Positions 9,085 to 17,487 of a DNA stretch of 64,000 nt are shown piece by piece. Origin of the DNA: JACCVL01 sp963695375 (GTDB lineage: Bacteria > Actinomycetota > Actinomycetes > Propionibacteriales > Nocardioidaceae); assembly GCA_963695375.1 (NCBI GenBank), contig OY968767.1, positions 2,480,001 through 2,544,000 on the forward strand, in the 5' to 3' direction. Position numbers and translations under genes: made by a program. The notes beneath the pieces are model-generated. The model had not been told where the DNA came from and searched no databases. It saw only the letters and a list, made by a program, of their open reading frames with translations. Each line of letters begins with the position of its first letter. Positions within the stretch are counted from its first letter, which is position 1.

Positions 9085-10704
9085 TCAGTTGACCGTGATG
9101 TCCGTGAGCACGATCTGGTCGAGCGGACTGTAGGTCACGTTGTCGATGTTCTCGGAATACACCATGAACTGGATGCCGAACCACAGGGGAGCAACCGGCA
9201 ACTCCTCCAGGATCACGTCCGCCGCTGCCTGGTAGGACGGGATGCCCTCCTCCACGCTCTCCGCGGCGTCACCCTCGGCCACGAGGTCGAAGAACTTCTC
9301 CTGCGCCGGGCCGGACCACTGGCCGTAGTTGGAGGTGCCCTCGCCGTAGATCGGGTCGAGGTAGTTCTCCGGCGACGGATAGTCCGGCAGCCAGCCCAGG
9401 CGGTACGGCCCGTCTACGGCGCCCTTACCGAGAGTGGCGAGGTACGGCGTGAACGGCTGCGACTCGAGCTGGTAGTCCAGGCCCAGGATGTTGCGCCACC
9501 CGTTGGCCATCGCCTGCACCCACTGCTCGTGACCACCGTCGTTGTTGAACCAGATGGTGACCTCGTCGCCTGGGATACCACCGGCCTCGTCGTAGAGCCG
9601 CTTGGCCTCCTCCGGGTCGTACGTGCAGTACTGGCACGCGTCCGTACGGCTGCCTGGCACGAACGGGGCGATCACGTCGCTCGCCGGCACCCTCAGCCCG
9701 TTGTAGATCTTGTCGGTGATCGTCTCCCGGTCGATCGCCAGCGACAGCGCCTGGCGGATTCGGATGTCGGAGAACTCCTCCTCGTAGAAGGGGAACCCGA
9801 GGTAGCTGAACGAACCGTCGTCCACCTCCACGACTCGTTCACCGGCCAGCGCCCGTGCCTGTGGCACCTGCGTCGGGTCCGGCTCGACAAGGTCCACGTT
9901 GCCGGCCTGCCAGTCGCGGAAGGCCGTCGCCGGGTTGGCGTAGAGCTCGATCGTGATCTCGTCGGCGTTGCCGGCGTTGTCACCGGTGTAGTCCTCGAAC
10001 CGCTTCAGAGTGATGCTGTCGTTGTGCTTCCACGGCTCGGCCATCTGGTAGGGGCCGTTGCCGATGGGCTCCTCGTTGCATGCCTTCAGGTCATCGAGGC
10101 ACTCCTGCGCGATCGGCGCGAACGCCGGGGTGTAGCTCATCACCAACGGCCACTGGGAGAACGACTCGCTCAGGGTGACCTCGATGGTCATGTCGTCGAC
10201 CGCCTTCAAGCCGGACATCTCCTCGGCCTTGGGCTTCTCGCCCTGCAGATCGTCGTAGCCCTCGACCGGGCTGAAGAAGAAGCCGACCTGGGTAGCGTTC
10301 GGGCCGTAGGCGGAGTAGTTCCACGCCCGAATGAACGAGTCGGCGTCCACCGGCTCGCCGTTGTGGAAACTGAAGCCTTCCTTCAGCTTGATCGTCCAGA
10401 CCTTGCCGTCGGGCGACTCGATCGACTCGGCGACGTCCAGAACCTGCTCCGACGTCTCGGAGTCGATCCGGAGCAGCCCCGTCCAGACGTTGCTGATGAT
10501 CTGTGAGCAGTTGCTCTCGTAGCACTGCGACATCGGCGCGAGGAACGACGGCTCAGCCAACGCGACACTGAACGACCCGCCGGTCGGCGCCGCGGCGCCG
10601 TCGTCGCCAGTGTCGCCGCCGCTGTCATCGCCCCCGCAGGCCGTGGTGAGCATGGTGATGGCCGCAAGCCCGGCCAGCCACCGACGCGATGTTCGTCGCC
10701 CCAT
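9085..10704 (-). CDS. Oligopeptide ABC transporter substrate-binding lipoprotein (first gene of the operon)
   Basis: A family 5 solute-binding protein of 539 residues. The signal sequence MGRRTSRRWLAGLAAITMLT ends in the lipobox TTAC with the lipidated Cys at residue 23, followed by a Gly/Asp-rich linker. Typical signatures are 'SESFSQWPLVMSYTPAFAPI', 'PIGNGPYQMAEPWKHNDSI' and 'FSDIRIRQALSLAIDRETI'. It heads the transporter operon and is followed by a strong hairpin. Its promoter should lie in the 147 bases between it and the aspS stop. Five Cys residues in the mature part (two near residues 60-66, others near 200 and 360) may form disulfides. The peptide specificity is unknown. Confidence 0.93.
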   Translation of the reverse strand: MGRRTSRRWLAGLAAITMLTTACGGDDSGGDTGDDGAAAPTGGSFSVALAEPSFLAPMSQCYESNCSQIISNVWTGLLRIDSETSEQVLDVAESIESPDGKVWTIKLKEGFSFHNGEPVDADSFIRAWNYSAYGPNATQVGFFFSPVEGYDDLQGEKPKAEEMSGLKAVDDMTIEVTLSESFSQWPLVMSYTPAFAPIAQECLDDLKACNEEPIGNGPYQMAEPWKHNDSITLKRFEDYTGDNAGNADEITIELYANPATAFRDWQAGNVDLVEPDPTQVPQARALAGERVVEVDDGSFSYLGFPFYEEEFSDIRIRQALSLAIDRETITDKIYNGLRVPASDVIAPFVPGSRTDACQYCTYDPEEAKRLYDEAGGIPGDEVTIWFNNDGGHEQWVQAMANGWRNILGLDYQLESQPFTPYLATLGKGAVDGPYRLGWLPDYPSPENYLDPIYGEGTSNYGQWSGPAQEKFFDLVAEGDAAESVEEGIPSYQAAADVILEELPVAPLWFGIQFMVYSENIDNVTYSPLDQIVLTDITVN

Positions 10705-10851
10705 GAGTCCTCCTGATCGTTAGCGACCGCGGCCGAGCGCCCGGTGCTGCGAGAGATGTCGGCGTCGACACAGTCGTCGGCGCCGGGGACACCTTGGCAC
10801 GCGCCCGCGGCCGCGGCGAGCCTCGTCACCGGAGGCAGGCCGGATCGTTGC

Positions 10852-12702
10852 TCATTCGTGAGCAAACGCGGCGCCGGCAGGCGTCGCGTCCACCCCCGCC
10901 TCGCGACGCTGAGCCGCGGTGATGGGACTCGGCGCTCCGGTCAGCGGGTCCCCGCCGGAGGCGGTCTTGGGGAACGCGATGACGTCCCGGATGGACCCCA
11001 CCCCGGCCAGGAGCGCGCACAGCCGGTCGAGACCGATCGCGATCCCCCCGTGCGGCGGCGGGCCGTAGTCGAACGCGTCGAGCAGGAACCCGAACTGGCT
11101 GCGCGCCTCGTCCGGCCCCAGCCCGATCACGTCGAACACCCGCTGCTGCACGTCGGCACGGTGGATCCGGATGCTGCCCCCGCCGAGCTCGGTGCCGTTC
11201 AGCACGATGTCGTAGGCGCGGGACAGCGCCTCGCCGGGGCGCTCGTGGAAGTCCGCGGCGTCCTCGGCCAGCGGAGCGGTGAACGGGTGGTGCACCGCCG
11301 TCCACCCCGTGCTCCCGTCGGGGCGCTCGGCCGGCTCGAACATCGGGAAGTCCACCACCCAGCAGAACTCCCACCGGCTGTGGTCGATCAGGTCGCAGCG
11401 CGCCCCCACCTCGAGCCGGGTCGCGGCCAGCAGGGCGAGCGCCTCGGCGCGCGGCCCGGCGGCGAGGAAGACGCAGTCCCCCGGCCGGGCACCGACCGCG
11501 TCGACGAACCCGGCCCGCTCGGCCTCGGACAGGTTCTTCGCGATCGGCCCGCCGAGGGTCGGCGTCGTGCCGTCGGTCCCGTCGGTCCCGTCAGCCCCGT
11601 CAGTCCCATCGGTCCCGTCCGTTCCGGTGACCAGCACGTAGCCCAGGCCCTTGGCCCCGCGGGAGCGGGCCCACTCCTGCCAGCCGTCGAGCTGCTTGCG
11701 GGACTGTGCGGCGCCACCCGGCATCACGACGGCGCCGACGTGCCAGTCCGTCCGGTCGGCGCGCTGGAACACCCGGAACGGGGTCTCGGCGAAGAAGCCG
11801 GTCAGGTCGACCAGCTCGCAGCCGAAGCGGAGGTCCGGCCGGTCGATCCCGAAGCGACGCAACGCCTCCGCGTGCGTCATCCGCGGGAACGGGGTGCTGA
11901 CCTGGACGCCGAGCACGTCGGCCCACAGGCGGGCCAGCACCTGCTCGGTGAGGGCGATGACGTCGTCGGCGTCGGCGAAGCTGAGCTCGACGTCGAGCTG
12001 GGTGAACTCCGGCTGCCGGTCGGCGCGGAAGTCCTCGTCCCGGAAGCAGCGGACGATCTGGTAGTACCGCTCGAGGCCGGCCACCATCAGCAGCTGCTTG
12101 AACAGCTGCGGGGACTGCGGCAGCGCGTACCAGTGCCCCGGCTGCAGCCGGACCGGGACCAGGAAGTCCCGTGCCCCCTCCGGGGTGGACCGGGTGAGGT
12201 ACGGGGTCTCGACGTCGAGGAAGTCGTTCGCGGCCATCACCTCGCGGATCAGCTCGGTGACGCGGGCCCGCTGCCGGATCGCTCGGGCCATCTCGGGCCG
12301 GCGCAGGTCGAGGTACCGGTATCGCAACCGGACCTCCTCGCCCACCGGCGTGGTGTGGTGTTCCTCCACCGGGAACGGCAGCGCCGCCGCCTCGCTGAGC
12401 ACCTGCACGCCATCGGCCCCGCCATGGGCGACCACCTCGATCTCGCCGGTGGGCAGCGCCGGGTTGGCGTTGCCGGCGGGCCGGGCGGAGACGACGCCGA
12501 CCACGCGCAGGCAGAACTCCGACCGCAGCGGGGAAGCGACCTCCTCGTCGCGGATGACCACCTGGACGACTCCGCTGGAGTCCCGCAGATCGACGAAGGC
12601 CACGCCGCCGTGGTCACGCCGCCGGGCCACCCAGCCGGCCAGCGTCACCTCCTGGCCGACGTGCTCGGCACGCAGGCTCCCGGCGGCATGGCTTCGGATC
12701 AC
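10852..12702 (-). CDS. aspS: Aspartyl-tRNA synthetase with an expanded Gly-Thr-Asp tract
   Basis: Class II enzyme of 616 residues charging tRNA-Asp. The N-terminal OB-fold anticodon domain ('VTLAGWVARRRDHGGVAFVD') is followed by the catalytic core: 'PQSPQLFKQLLMV', motif 2 'CFRDEDFRADRQPEFTQLD' and motif 3 'GGIAIGLDRL'. The bacterial GAD insertion domain (roughly residues 290-420) contains an unusual run of GTD triplets at residues 360-379, encoded by 9-bp repeats at 11566-11625. The start is GTG at 12702, inside a GTGA overlap with the hisS stop. A longer version extending to 13005 would be an artefact of reading into hisS. The enzyme could be non-discriminating (also acting on tRNA-Asn), which is common in actinobacteria. 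Confidence 0.96.
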   Translation of the reverse strand: MIRSHAAGSLRAEHVGQEVTLAGWVARRRDHGGVAFVDLRDSSGVVQVVIRDEEVASPLRSEFCLRVVGVVSARPAGNANPALPTGEIEVVAHGGADGVQVLSEAAALPFPVEEHHTTPVGEEVRLRYRYLDLRRPEMARAIRQRARVTELIREVMAANDFLDVETPYLTRSTPEGARDFLVPVRLQPGHWYALPQSPQLFKQLLMVAGLERYYQIVRCFRDEDFRADRQPEFTQLDVELSFADADDVIALTEQVLARLWADVLGVQVSTPFPRMTHAEALRRFGIDRPDLRFGCELVDLTGFFAETPFRVFQRADRTDWHVGAVVMPGGAAQSRKQLDGWQEWARSRGAKGLGYVLVTGTDGTDGTDGADGTDGTDGTTPTLGGPIAKNLSEAERAGFVDAVGARPGDCVFLAAGPRAEALALLAATRLEVGARCDLIDHSRWEFCWVVDFPMFEPAERPDGSTGWTAVHHPFTAPLAEDAADFHERPGEALSRAYDIVLNGTELGGGSIRIHRADVQQRVFDVIGLGPDEARSQFGFLLDAFDYGPPPHGGIAIGLDRLCALLAGVGSIRDVIAFPKTASGGDPLTGAPSPITAAQRREAGVDATPAGAAFAHE

Positions 12703-14063
12703 GACGGCTCCTCGGTGGTCGTAGTGCGGATGCGGGGACGCAGGTCCGCGGCCGGCGGGGTCCACTCCCCGGGGTCGGCGTCGGTCTGCGTGCCGGTGCG
12801 GATGTCCTTGACCTGGTGGCTGCCGCCGTCCGCGGCGGGGAACCAGACGTAGGGGATCCCGCGGCGCTCGGCGAACCGGATCTGCTTGCCGTACCGGCTG
12901 GGGGTCGGGGCCACCTCGGTGGGCACCCCGCGCGCCCGCAGCCGGCGGGCGACGTCGCGGCAGCCGGGCCGGCTGTCCTCGTCCGGCAGGGCGATCAGGA
13001 CGCACGACGGCACGCTGCGGTCGGCGTCCACCAGCCCGCGGGCCAGCAGCGGCGCGAGCAGGCGGGTGACCCCGAGCGAGATGCCGACGCCGGGGTAGCG
13101 GGTCGTGCCGTCCGACGCCAGCGCGTCGTAGCGGCCGCCGGCGCAGACCGACAGGGCGCCGTGCTCCGCGGTGCGCCCCTCGAACACCGTCCCGGTGTAG
13201 TAGTCCAGGCCGCGGGCGATGCGCAGGTCGGCGACGACCCGGAACCGGTCGGAGGCGGTGTGGGCGGCACCCTGCAGCGCCCGGACCAGGGCGTCCAGGC
13301 CCTCCTCCAGCAGCGGGTGCTCGACACCGAGCGCGCGCACGTCGTCGGCGACCGTGCCGTCGGTCCCGCTGATCGCCGCCAGCGCCAGGCAGCGGTCGGC
13401 CTGCGCGGTCGTCAGCCCCTGCTGCTCGACGAGCAGCCGGTGCACCTCGCCCGGCCCCAGCTTGTCGAGCTTGTCCACGGCGCGGATGACCGCCGCCGGG
13501 TCGTCGGCACCGACGCCGCGGTAGAAGCCCTCGATCAGCTTGCGGTTGTTGATCTGCAGCGTCACCGGCGGGAGCGGTAGCCGGCTGAGCGCCTCGGCCA
13601 TCACCTCGGTCACCTCGACGTCGGCGTCGAAGCCGAGCTCGTCCCGGCCGATGATGTCGATGTCGGCCTGGGTGAACTCCCGGTACCGCCCCTCCTGAGG
13701 CCGCTCACCGCGCCAGCAGCGCTGGATCTGGTACCGGCGGAACGGGAACTCGAGCCGGCCGGCGTGCTCCAGCACGTACCGGGCCAGCGGGACGGTCAGG
13801 TCGAAGTGCAGCCCGACCCCGGTGTCGGCGTCGTCGTCCGCGGCCTGCAGCCGACGCAGCACGTACACCTCGTTGCTGGTCTCGCCCTTGCGCAGCAGCT
13901 GGTCCAGCGGCTCCACCGACCGGGTCTCGACCGAGCAGAAGCCGTGCAGCTCGAAGGTCTCCCGCAGCGAGTCGAGCACGGCCAGCTCGGCCGCCCGCTG
14001 GGACGGCAGGAACTCCGGGAAGCCCGACAGCGGGGTCGGCCTCCGGGTCCGCGCCGAGCTCAT
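12699..14063 (-). CDS. hisS: Histidyl-tRNA synthetase
   Basis: Class II enzyme of 454 residues. Motifs visible are 'LPSQRAAELAVLDSLRETFE', motif 2 'YQIQRCWRGERPQEGRYREF', the histidine loop 'IARGLDYYTGTVFEG', motif 3 'GVGISLGVTRLLAPL', and a C-terminal anticodon-binding domain with 'RLRARGVPTEVAPTPSRYGK'. The gene is coupled on both sides: its ATG overlaps the TGA of the metallo-hydrolase gene (ATGA), and its own TGA overlaps the GTG of aspS. The order metallo-hydrolase - hisS - aspS matches mycobacteria. Confidence 0.96.
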   Translation of the reverse strand: MSSARTRRPTPLSGFPEFLPSQRAAELAVLDSLRETFELHGFCSVETRSVEPLDQLLRKGETSNEVYVLRRLQAADDDADTGVGLHFDLTVPLARYVLEHAGRLEFPFRRYQIQRCWRGERPQEGRYREFTQADIDIIGRDELGFDADVEVTEVMAEALSRLPLPPVTLQINNRKLIEGFYRGVGADDPAAVIRAVDKLDKLGPGEVHRLLVEQQGLTTAQADRCLALAAISGTDGTVADDVRALGVEHPLLEEGLDALVRALQGAAHTASDRFRVVADLRIARGLDYYTGTVFEGRTAEHGALSVCAGGRYDALASDGTTRYPGVGISLGVTRLLAPLLARGLVDADRSVPSCVLIALPDEDSRPGCRDVARRLRARGVPTEVAPTPSRYGKQIRFAERRGIPYVWFPAADGGSHQVKDIRTGTQTDADPGEWTPPAADLRPRIRTTTTEEPS

Positions 14064-14752
14064 GCAGTGCTCTGCGACAGCAGCGGTCGCAGGAACGGGT
14101 TGCCGGCCCGCTCGGCGCCGACGCTGGTCTGCTCGCCGTGCCCGGGCAGCACCACGACGCGGTCGTCCAGCGGGAGCACGCTGCGCGCCAGGCTCTGCGT
14201 CATCTCGGCCGGGTCCCCGCCGGGCAGGTCGGTGCGGCCGATGGACCCGGCGAACAGCAGGTCACCGGAGAACATCACCTCCGGCACGTCCTCTTCACCG
14301 TCGTACGGCGCCCGGAACGTCACCGAGCCCGGCGTGTGGCCGGGGGTGTGGTCGACCAGGATCTCGAGCCCCGCCAGCTCCAGCCGGCTCCCGTCGGCCA
14401 GCTCGCGGACGTCGTCCGGCTCCGCGAACGACACGTCGTGCCCGAGCAGCATGGCCGCGGTCTCCGCGGACATGCCGGCCAGCGGGTCGGTGAGCAGCGC
14501 CCGGTCGGCGGGGTGGATCCAGGCCACCGCGTCGTGTGCGCCGGCGACCGGCGCCACCGACCACATGTGGTCGATGTGCCCGTGGGTGACCAGCACCGCG
14601 ACCGGCTTGAGCCGGTGCTCTCGCACGATCTCGTCGACCCCCCGTCCCGCGTCCATCCCGGGGTCGATGACGACGCACTCGGCGCCCGCAGCGGTGGCGG
14701 CGACCCAGCAGTTGGTGCCCCACGGGCCGGCGGGGAATCCGGCGATGAGCAT
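14060..14752 (-). CDS. Metallo-beta-lactamase-fold hydrolase (glyoxalase II-like)
   Basis: A 230-residue MBL-fold enzyme starting MLIAGFPAGPWGTNCWV. The metal-binding motif HxHxDH appears as 'THGHIDH', and further ligands appear in 'DHTPGHTPGS', 'FSGDLLFAGSIGRTDLPGG' and 'VLPGHGEQTSVG'. Such proteins are annotated as hydroxyacylglutathione hydrolase-like; actinobacteria use mycothiol, so the thioester substrate is uncertain. The ATG at 14752 is preceded by TAGGGT at 14760-14765 with a 7-base spacer, as for a leaderless transcript. A start further upstream would give an implausible 96-residue low-complexity N-terminus. Confidence 0.88.
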   Translation of the reverse strand: MLIAGFPAGPWGTNCWVAATAAGAECVVIDPGMDAGRGVDEIVREHRLKPVAVLVTHGHIDHMWSVAPVAGAHDAVAWIHPADRALLTDPLAGMSAETAAMLLGHDVSFAEPDDVRELADGSRLELAGLEILVDHTPGHTPGSVTFRAPYDGEEDVPEVMFSGDLLFAGSIGRTDLPGGDPAEMTQSLARSVLPLDDRVVVLPGHGEQTSVGAERAGNPFLRPLLSQSTA

Positions 14753-14823
14753 GCCGGTCACCCTACGGCAGCGCGAGCGGCCACCCGTGCGGTCCCATCG
14801 CCCCGTCGGTGGCGGGGCGCACC

Positions 14824-14829
14824 TAGACT
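14824..14829 (+). promoter_or_regulatory. Candidate -10 element for the DUF349 gene
   Basis: TAGACT, 32 bases before the ATG at 14862, matches the actinobacterial TANNNT -10 pattern. It is followed by a good ribosome-binding site, GAGGAG at 14851-14856, five bases before the start codon. No convincing -35 box is visible. Confidence 0.4.
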
Positions 14830-14861
14830 GCTCGCCGTCCACAGTCGGATGAGGAGCCTGG

Positions 14862-16232
14862 ATGGACGAGACACCCGGCCGGGAGCCGGCCGAGGCCCGC
14901 CCCCGGCCGCCGCGGCCGGGCGTGCCCCGGCCCGCCCCGCCTGCCGGCGCGGGCTCGGCCGCCGGACGTCCGGGTCCCGGCGCGAGCTCCGGGTCCGACG
15001 CCGACGCCGCCACGTTCGGACGGGTGGCCGAGGACGGCACGGTCTACGTCCGCAGCCGGGACGGCAGCGAGCGAGAGGTCGGGCAGTGGCCGGATGCCGA
15101 CCCGGCCGAGGCGCTGGCGCTGTTCACCGGCCGGTTCGACGGGCTGGCCGTCGAGGTGCAGCTGCTCGCCCAGCGGGTGGGCGAGCAGGCGCTGCCCCCT
15201 GACGAGGCCGAGGCGCGGATCGCCCAGGTGCGCGCCGAGGTCGAGAACGCGCACGCGGTCGGCGACCTCGAGGCGCTGGCCGAGCGGCTGGACGCGCTGG
15301 CCCCGGTCGTGGCGGAGCAGCGCCAGCAACGTCGCGCGGACCGGGCGGCCCGGATGGACGAGGCGCGTGCGGTCAAGCACCAGCTGGTCGAGGAGGCGGA
15401 GCGGCTCGCCGGCTCCACCGACTGGCGCGCCGGTGCCGACCGGCTGCGCGAGCTGATGGACCAGTGGAAGGCCCAGGCCCGGATCGACAAGCCGACCGAC
15501 GACGAGCTGTGGCGACGCTTCTCCACCGCCCGCAGCACGTACACCCGGCGGCGGCGCCAGCACTTCGCCGAGCTGCACGAGCAGCACGACCAGGCGCGAG
15601 CGGTGAAGGCGAAGCTGGCCGCCGAGGCCGAGACCCTCGCCGACTCGACGGAGTGGGGCCCGACCGCGGGCCGGTTCCGCGACCTGATGCAGCAGTGGAA
15701 GGCGGCCGGCCCGGCCGGCCGCCGCGACGAGGAGACGCTCTGGCGGCGGTTCCGGACCGCCCAGGACACCTTCTTCCAGGCACGGGAGGCGGCGACGGCC
15801 CGGACGGAGGAGGAGTTCGCCGCCAACGCCGCGGTCAAGCGGGAGATCCTCGCCGCGGCGGAGGCGCTGCTGCCGGTCACCGATGTCGCCGCCGCGCGAC
15901 CGGCGTTCCGGACCCTTGCCGAGCGCTGGGATGCGGCCGGCAAGGTGCCCCGCGGCCAGCTGCAGGAGCTGGAGGGCCGGATGCGCGCGGTCGAGAACGC
16001 CGTGCGCGCGGCCGAGGAGGAGCGCTGGCAGCGGAGCAACCCCGAGGCCCGCGCCCGCGCCGAGGCGACCGTCGGTCAGCTGGAGTCGTCGCTGGCCGAC
16101 CTCCGGGCCCGGCTCGACAAGGCCGAGGCCGCCGGCGACGACAAGCGGAGGCGGTCTCTCACCGAGGACATCGAGGCCCGGGAGTCCTGGCTCGAGCAGG
16201 CCCGCAAGGCCCTCGCCGACTTCACCCCCTGA
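14862..16232 (+). CDS. DUF349 domain-containing coiled-coil protein
   Basis: A 456-residue, highly charged, almost entirely helical protein. After a Pro/Ala-rich N-terminus (about residues 1-45) come repeated DUF349 units, recognisable by the recurring pattern 'W(R)AGADRLRELMDQWKA...DELWRRFSTAR' near residues 190-225, 260-300 and 340-370. The C-terminal 60 residues form a Leu/Ala/Glu coiled coil. DUF349 proteins occur near relA and hisS in streptomycetes and relatives; their role is not established. The gene is on the opposite strand to its housekeeping neighbours and ends just before the first tandem repeat array. Confidence 0.88.
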   Translation: MDETPGREPAEARPRPPRPGVPRPAPPAGAGSAAGRPGPGASSGSDADAATFGRVAEDGTVYVRSRDGSEREVGQWPDADPAEALALFTGRFDGLAVEVQLLAQRVGEQALPPDEAEARIAQVRAEVENAHAVGDLEALAERLDALAPVVAEQRQQRRADRAARMDEARAVKHQLVEEAERLAGSTDWRAGADRLRELMDQWKAQARIDKPTDDELWRRFSTARSTYTRRRRQHFAELHEQHDQARAVKAKLAAEAETLADSTEWGPTAGRFRDLMQQWKAAGPAGRRDEETLWRRFRTAQDTFFQAREAATARTEEEFAANAAVKREILAAAEALLPVTDVAAARPAFRTLAERWDAAGKVPRGQLQELEGRMRAVENAVRAAEEERWQRSNPEARARAEATVGQLESSLADLRARLDKAEAAGDDKRRRSLTEDIEARESWLEQARKALADFTP

Positions 16233-16238
16233 CCGGCC

Positions 16239-16326
16239 TTCCGCACCGCCGATCCGTCACTTCCGCACCGCCGATCCGTCACTTCCGCACCGCCGATCCG
16301 TCACTCGTGCACAGCCGATCCGTCGG
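16239..16326 (+). repeat. Tandem array of a 22-bp repeat, left of the AbiEi-like gene
   Basis: Three perfect 22-bp copies (16239-16260, 16261-16282, 16283-16304) with the core GCACCGCCGATCCGTCAC, then a fourth degenerate copy to 16326. The array starts 6 bases after the stop of the DUF349 gene. On the minus strand the unit reads GAAGTGACGGATCGG..., the same core as the array at 17338-17487, so the two arrays are inverted relative to each other. There are no spacers, so this is not a CRISPR array. Confidence 0.9.
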
Positions 16327-16395
16327 TTGCGGCTGCATCCCCAGGACGGATGAACGGAATCCCGCCAAGGGGGTCAGCGGCACGACGCTGCCACC

Positions 16396-17334
16396 GTGTC
16401 CGCGTACGAGAACGACGCCACGCTGCTCAACGACGGTCAGCCGTTCACCCGACGACAGGCGGCCGATGTCGGGCTGGCCGCGGGTGCGCTGGCTCGCGGC
16501 GTCGCAAACGGGCAGATCCGTCGCGTGTTGCGGTCGGTCTACGTCGACGCGGCCGCGTCCGATTCGCGGGATCTGCGCTGCCGGAGCCTGCAGCTGGTGA
16601 TGCCCGTTGAAGGCGTTCTGTTCGGAACGACTGCGGCCTGGGTCCTCGGTGTCGATGCCTTCCAGCCCGAGGACCGCTTCGTGCTGACGCCGCAGTGCGT
16701 GGTGCCACATGGCACCAGCCGCAGCCGCCGCTACGGCGTCAGCACCGTGGAGGGGTACATCGCGACGACAGACATCACCGAGCTCGGCGGTCTGCGGTTG
16801 ACGGTTCCCGACCGGACAGCGGTGGACATGCTGCGACGCCTGCGCCGTCCCTTCGCGATGTCCGCGGCGGATGCGATGGCACACGCCGGCCTGGTTCTGC
16901 CGGGCGCGCTGCAGCAGCGGGTGGACCAGCTGCGCGGCTTTCCCGGCATCGTGCAGGCCCGTCAGCTTGCTCGCCTCATCGAGCCGCTCACCGAGTCACC
17001 CGGTGAGTCGTGGCAGCGGTTGCGACTCCTCGATGCCCGGTTGCCCCGGCCGGTTGTGCAGTACTGGGTGCGAGACCGCAGCGGACGCGGGATCTTCCGG
17101 CTCGACCTCGCGTACGACCACGTGCTGCTCGGCTGCGAGTACGACGGTGCCGCGGACCACACCGGTGAGGCCAGCCGGCAGGCCGACGCCGAGCGTCGGG
17201 AACTGCTGCGACAGCGATGGGGCTGGCGGGTGCTCACCTGTCGCCGGTCGGACATCCTCGGTCCGGAGCCCTGGCTTGAGGTCGAGGTGGGGCGGCTGCT
17301 CGGCTGCGAACCCCTGCTGCCGCGGCGGTGGTGA
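16396..17334 (+). CDS. AbiEi-type winged-helix / DUF559-like protein
   Basis: A 312-residue protein. Residues about 15-55 ('FTRRQAADVGLAAGALARGV...RVLRSVYVD') match the winged-helix domain of AbiEi-family type IV antitoxins. The C-terminal part ('FRLDLAYDHVLLGCEYDG...RQRWGWRVLTCRRSDI') resembles DUF559, a Vsr/PD-(D/E)XK-like nuclease fold with a Asp...GluTyrAsp core; the usual catalytic Lys is not obvious. Such orphan fusions are abundant in high-GC actinobacteria. No AbiEii nucleotidyltransferase toxin lies next to it. The start is GTG at 16396. The gene interrupts a conserved minus-strand block and is flanked by inverted repeat arrays. Whether it has a defence or regulatory role is unknown. 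Confidence 0.75.
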   Translation: MSAYENDATLLNDGQPFTRRQAADVGLAAGALARGVANGQIRRVLRSVYVDAAASDSRDLRCRSLQLVMPVEGVLFGTTAAWVLGVDAFQPEDRFVLTPQCVVPHGTSRSRRYGVSTVEGYIATTDITELGGLRLTVPDRTAVDMLRRLRRPFAMSAADAMAHAGLVLPGALQQRVDQLRGFPGIVQARQLARLIEPLTESPGESWQRLRLLDARLPRPVVQYWVRDRSGRGIFRLDLAYDHVLLGCEYDGAADHTGEASRQADAERRELLRQRWGWRVLTCRRSDILGPEPWLEVEVGRLLGCEPLLPRRW

Positions 17335-17337
17335 GAA

Positions 17338-17487
17338 ATGGCGGATCAGTAGGTCAGAAGTGACGGATCGCTGGGGCGAAGCTGGCCGGACCCCGGGTCA
17401 GAAGTGACGGACCGCCGGACCGGAACTGACGGATCGCTGGGGCGAAACTGGCGGACCGCCGGGTCGAAAGTGACGGATCGGCTATTG
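17338..17487 (+). repeat. Degenerate tandem array of the same ~22-bp repeat, right of the AbiEi-like gene
   Basis: About seven units of 20-23 bp begin GAAGTGACGGATCGCTGGGG or variants, at roughly 17338, 17358, 17378, 17401, 17423, 17444 and 17466. The array fills the 147 bases between two convergent genes, and its last unit runs over the relA stop codon. Alternate units resemble each other most (units 2 and 5; units 4 and 6), which suggests duplication of pairs. Orientation is opposite to the 16239 array. Confidence 0.85.

Noticed and set aside
16239..17487. CRISPR-like arrays
   Set aside because: The units are contiguous or degenerate with no unique spacers, and no cas genes are present. 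They fit tandem intergenic repeats.
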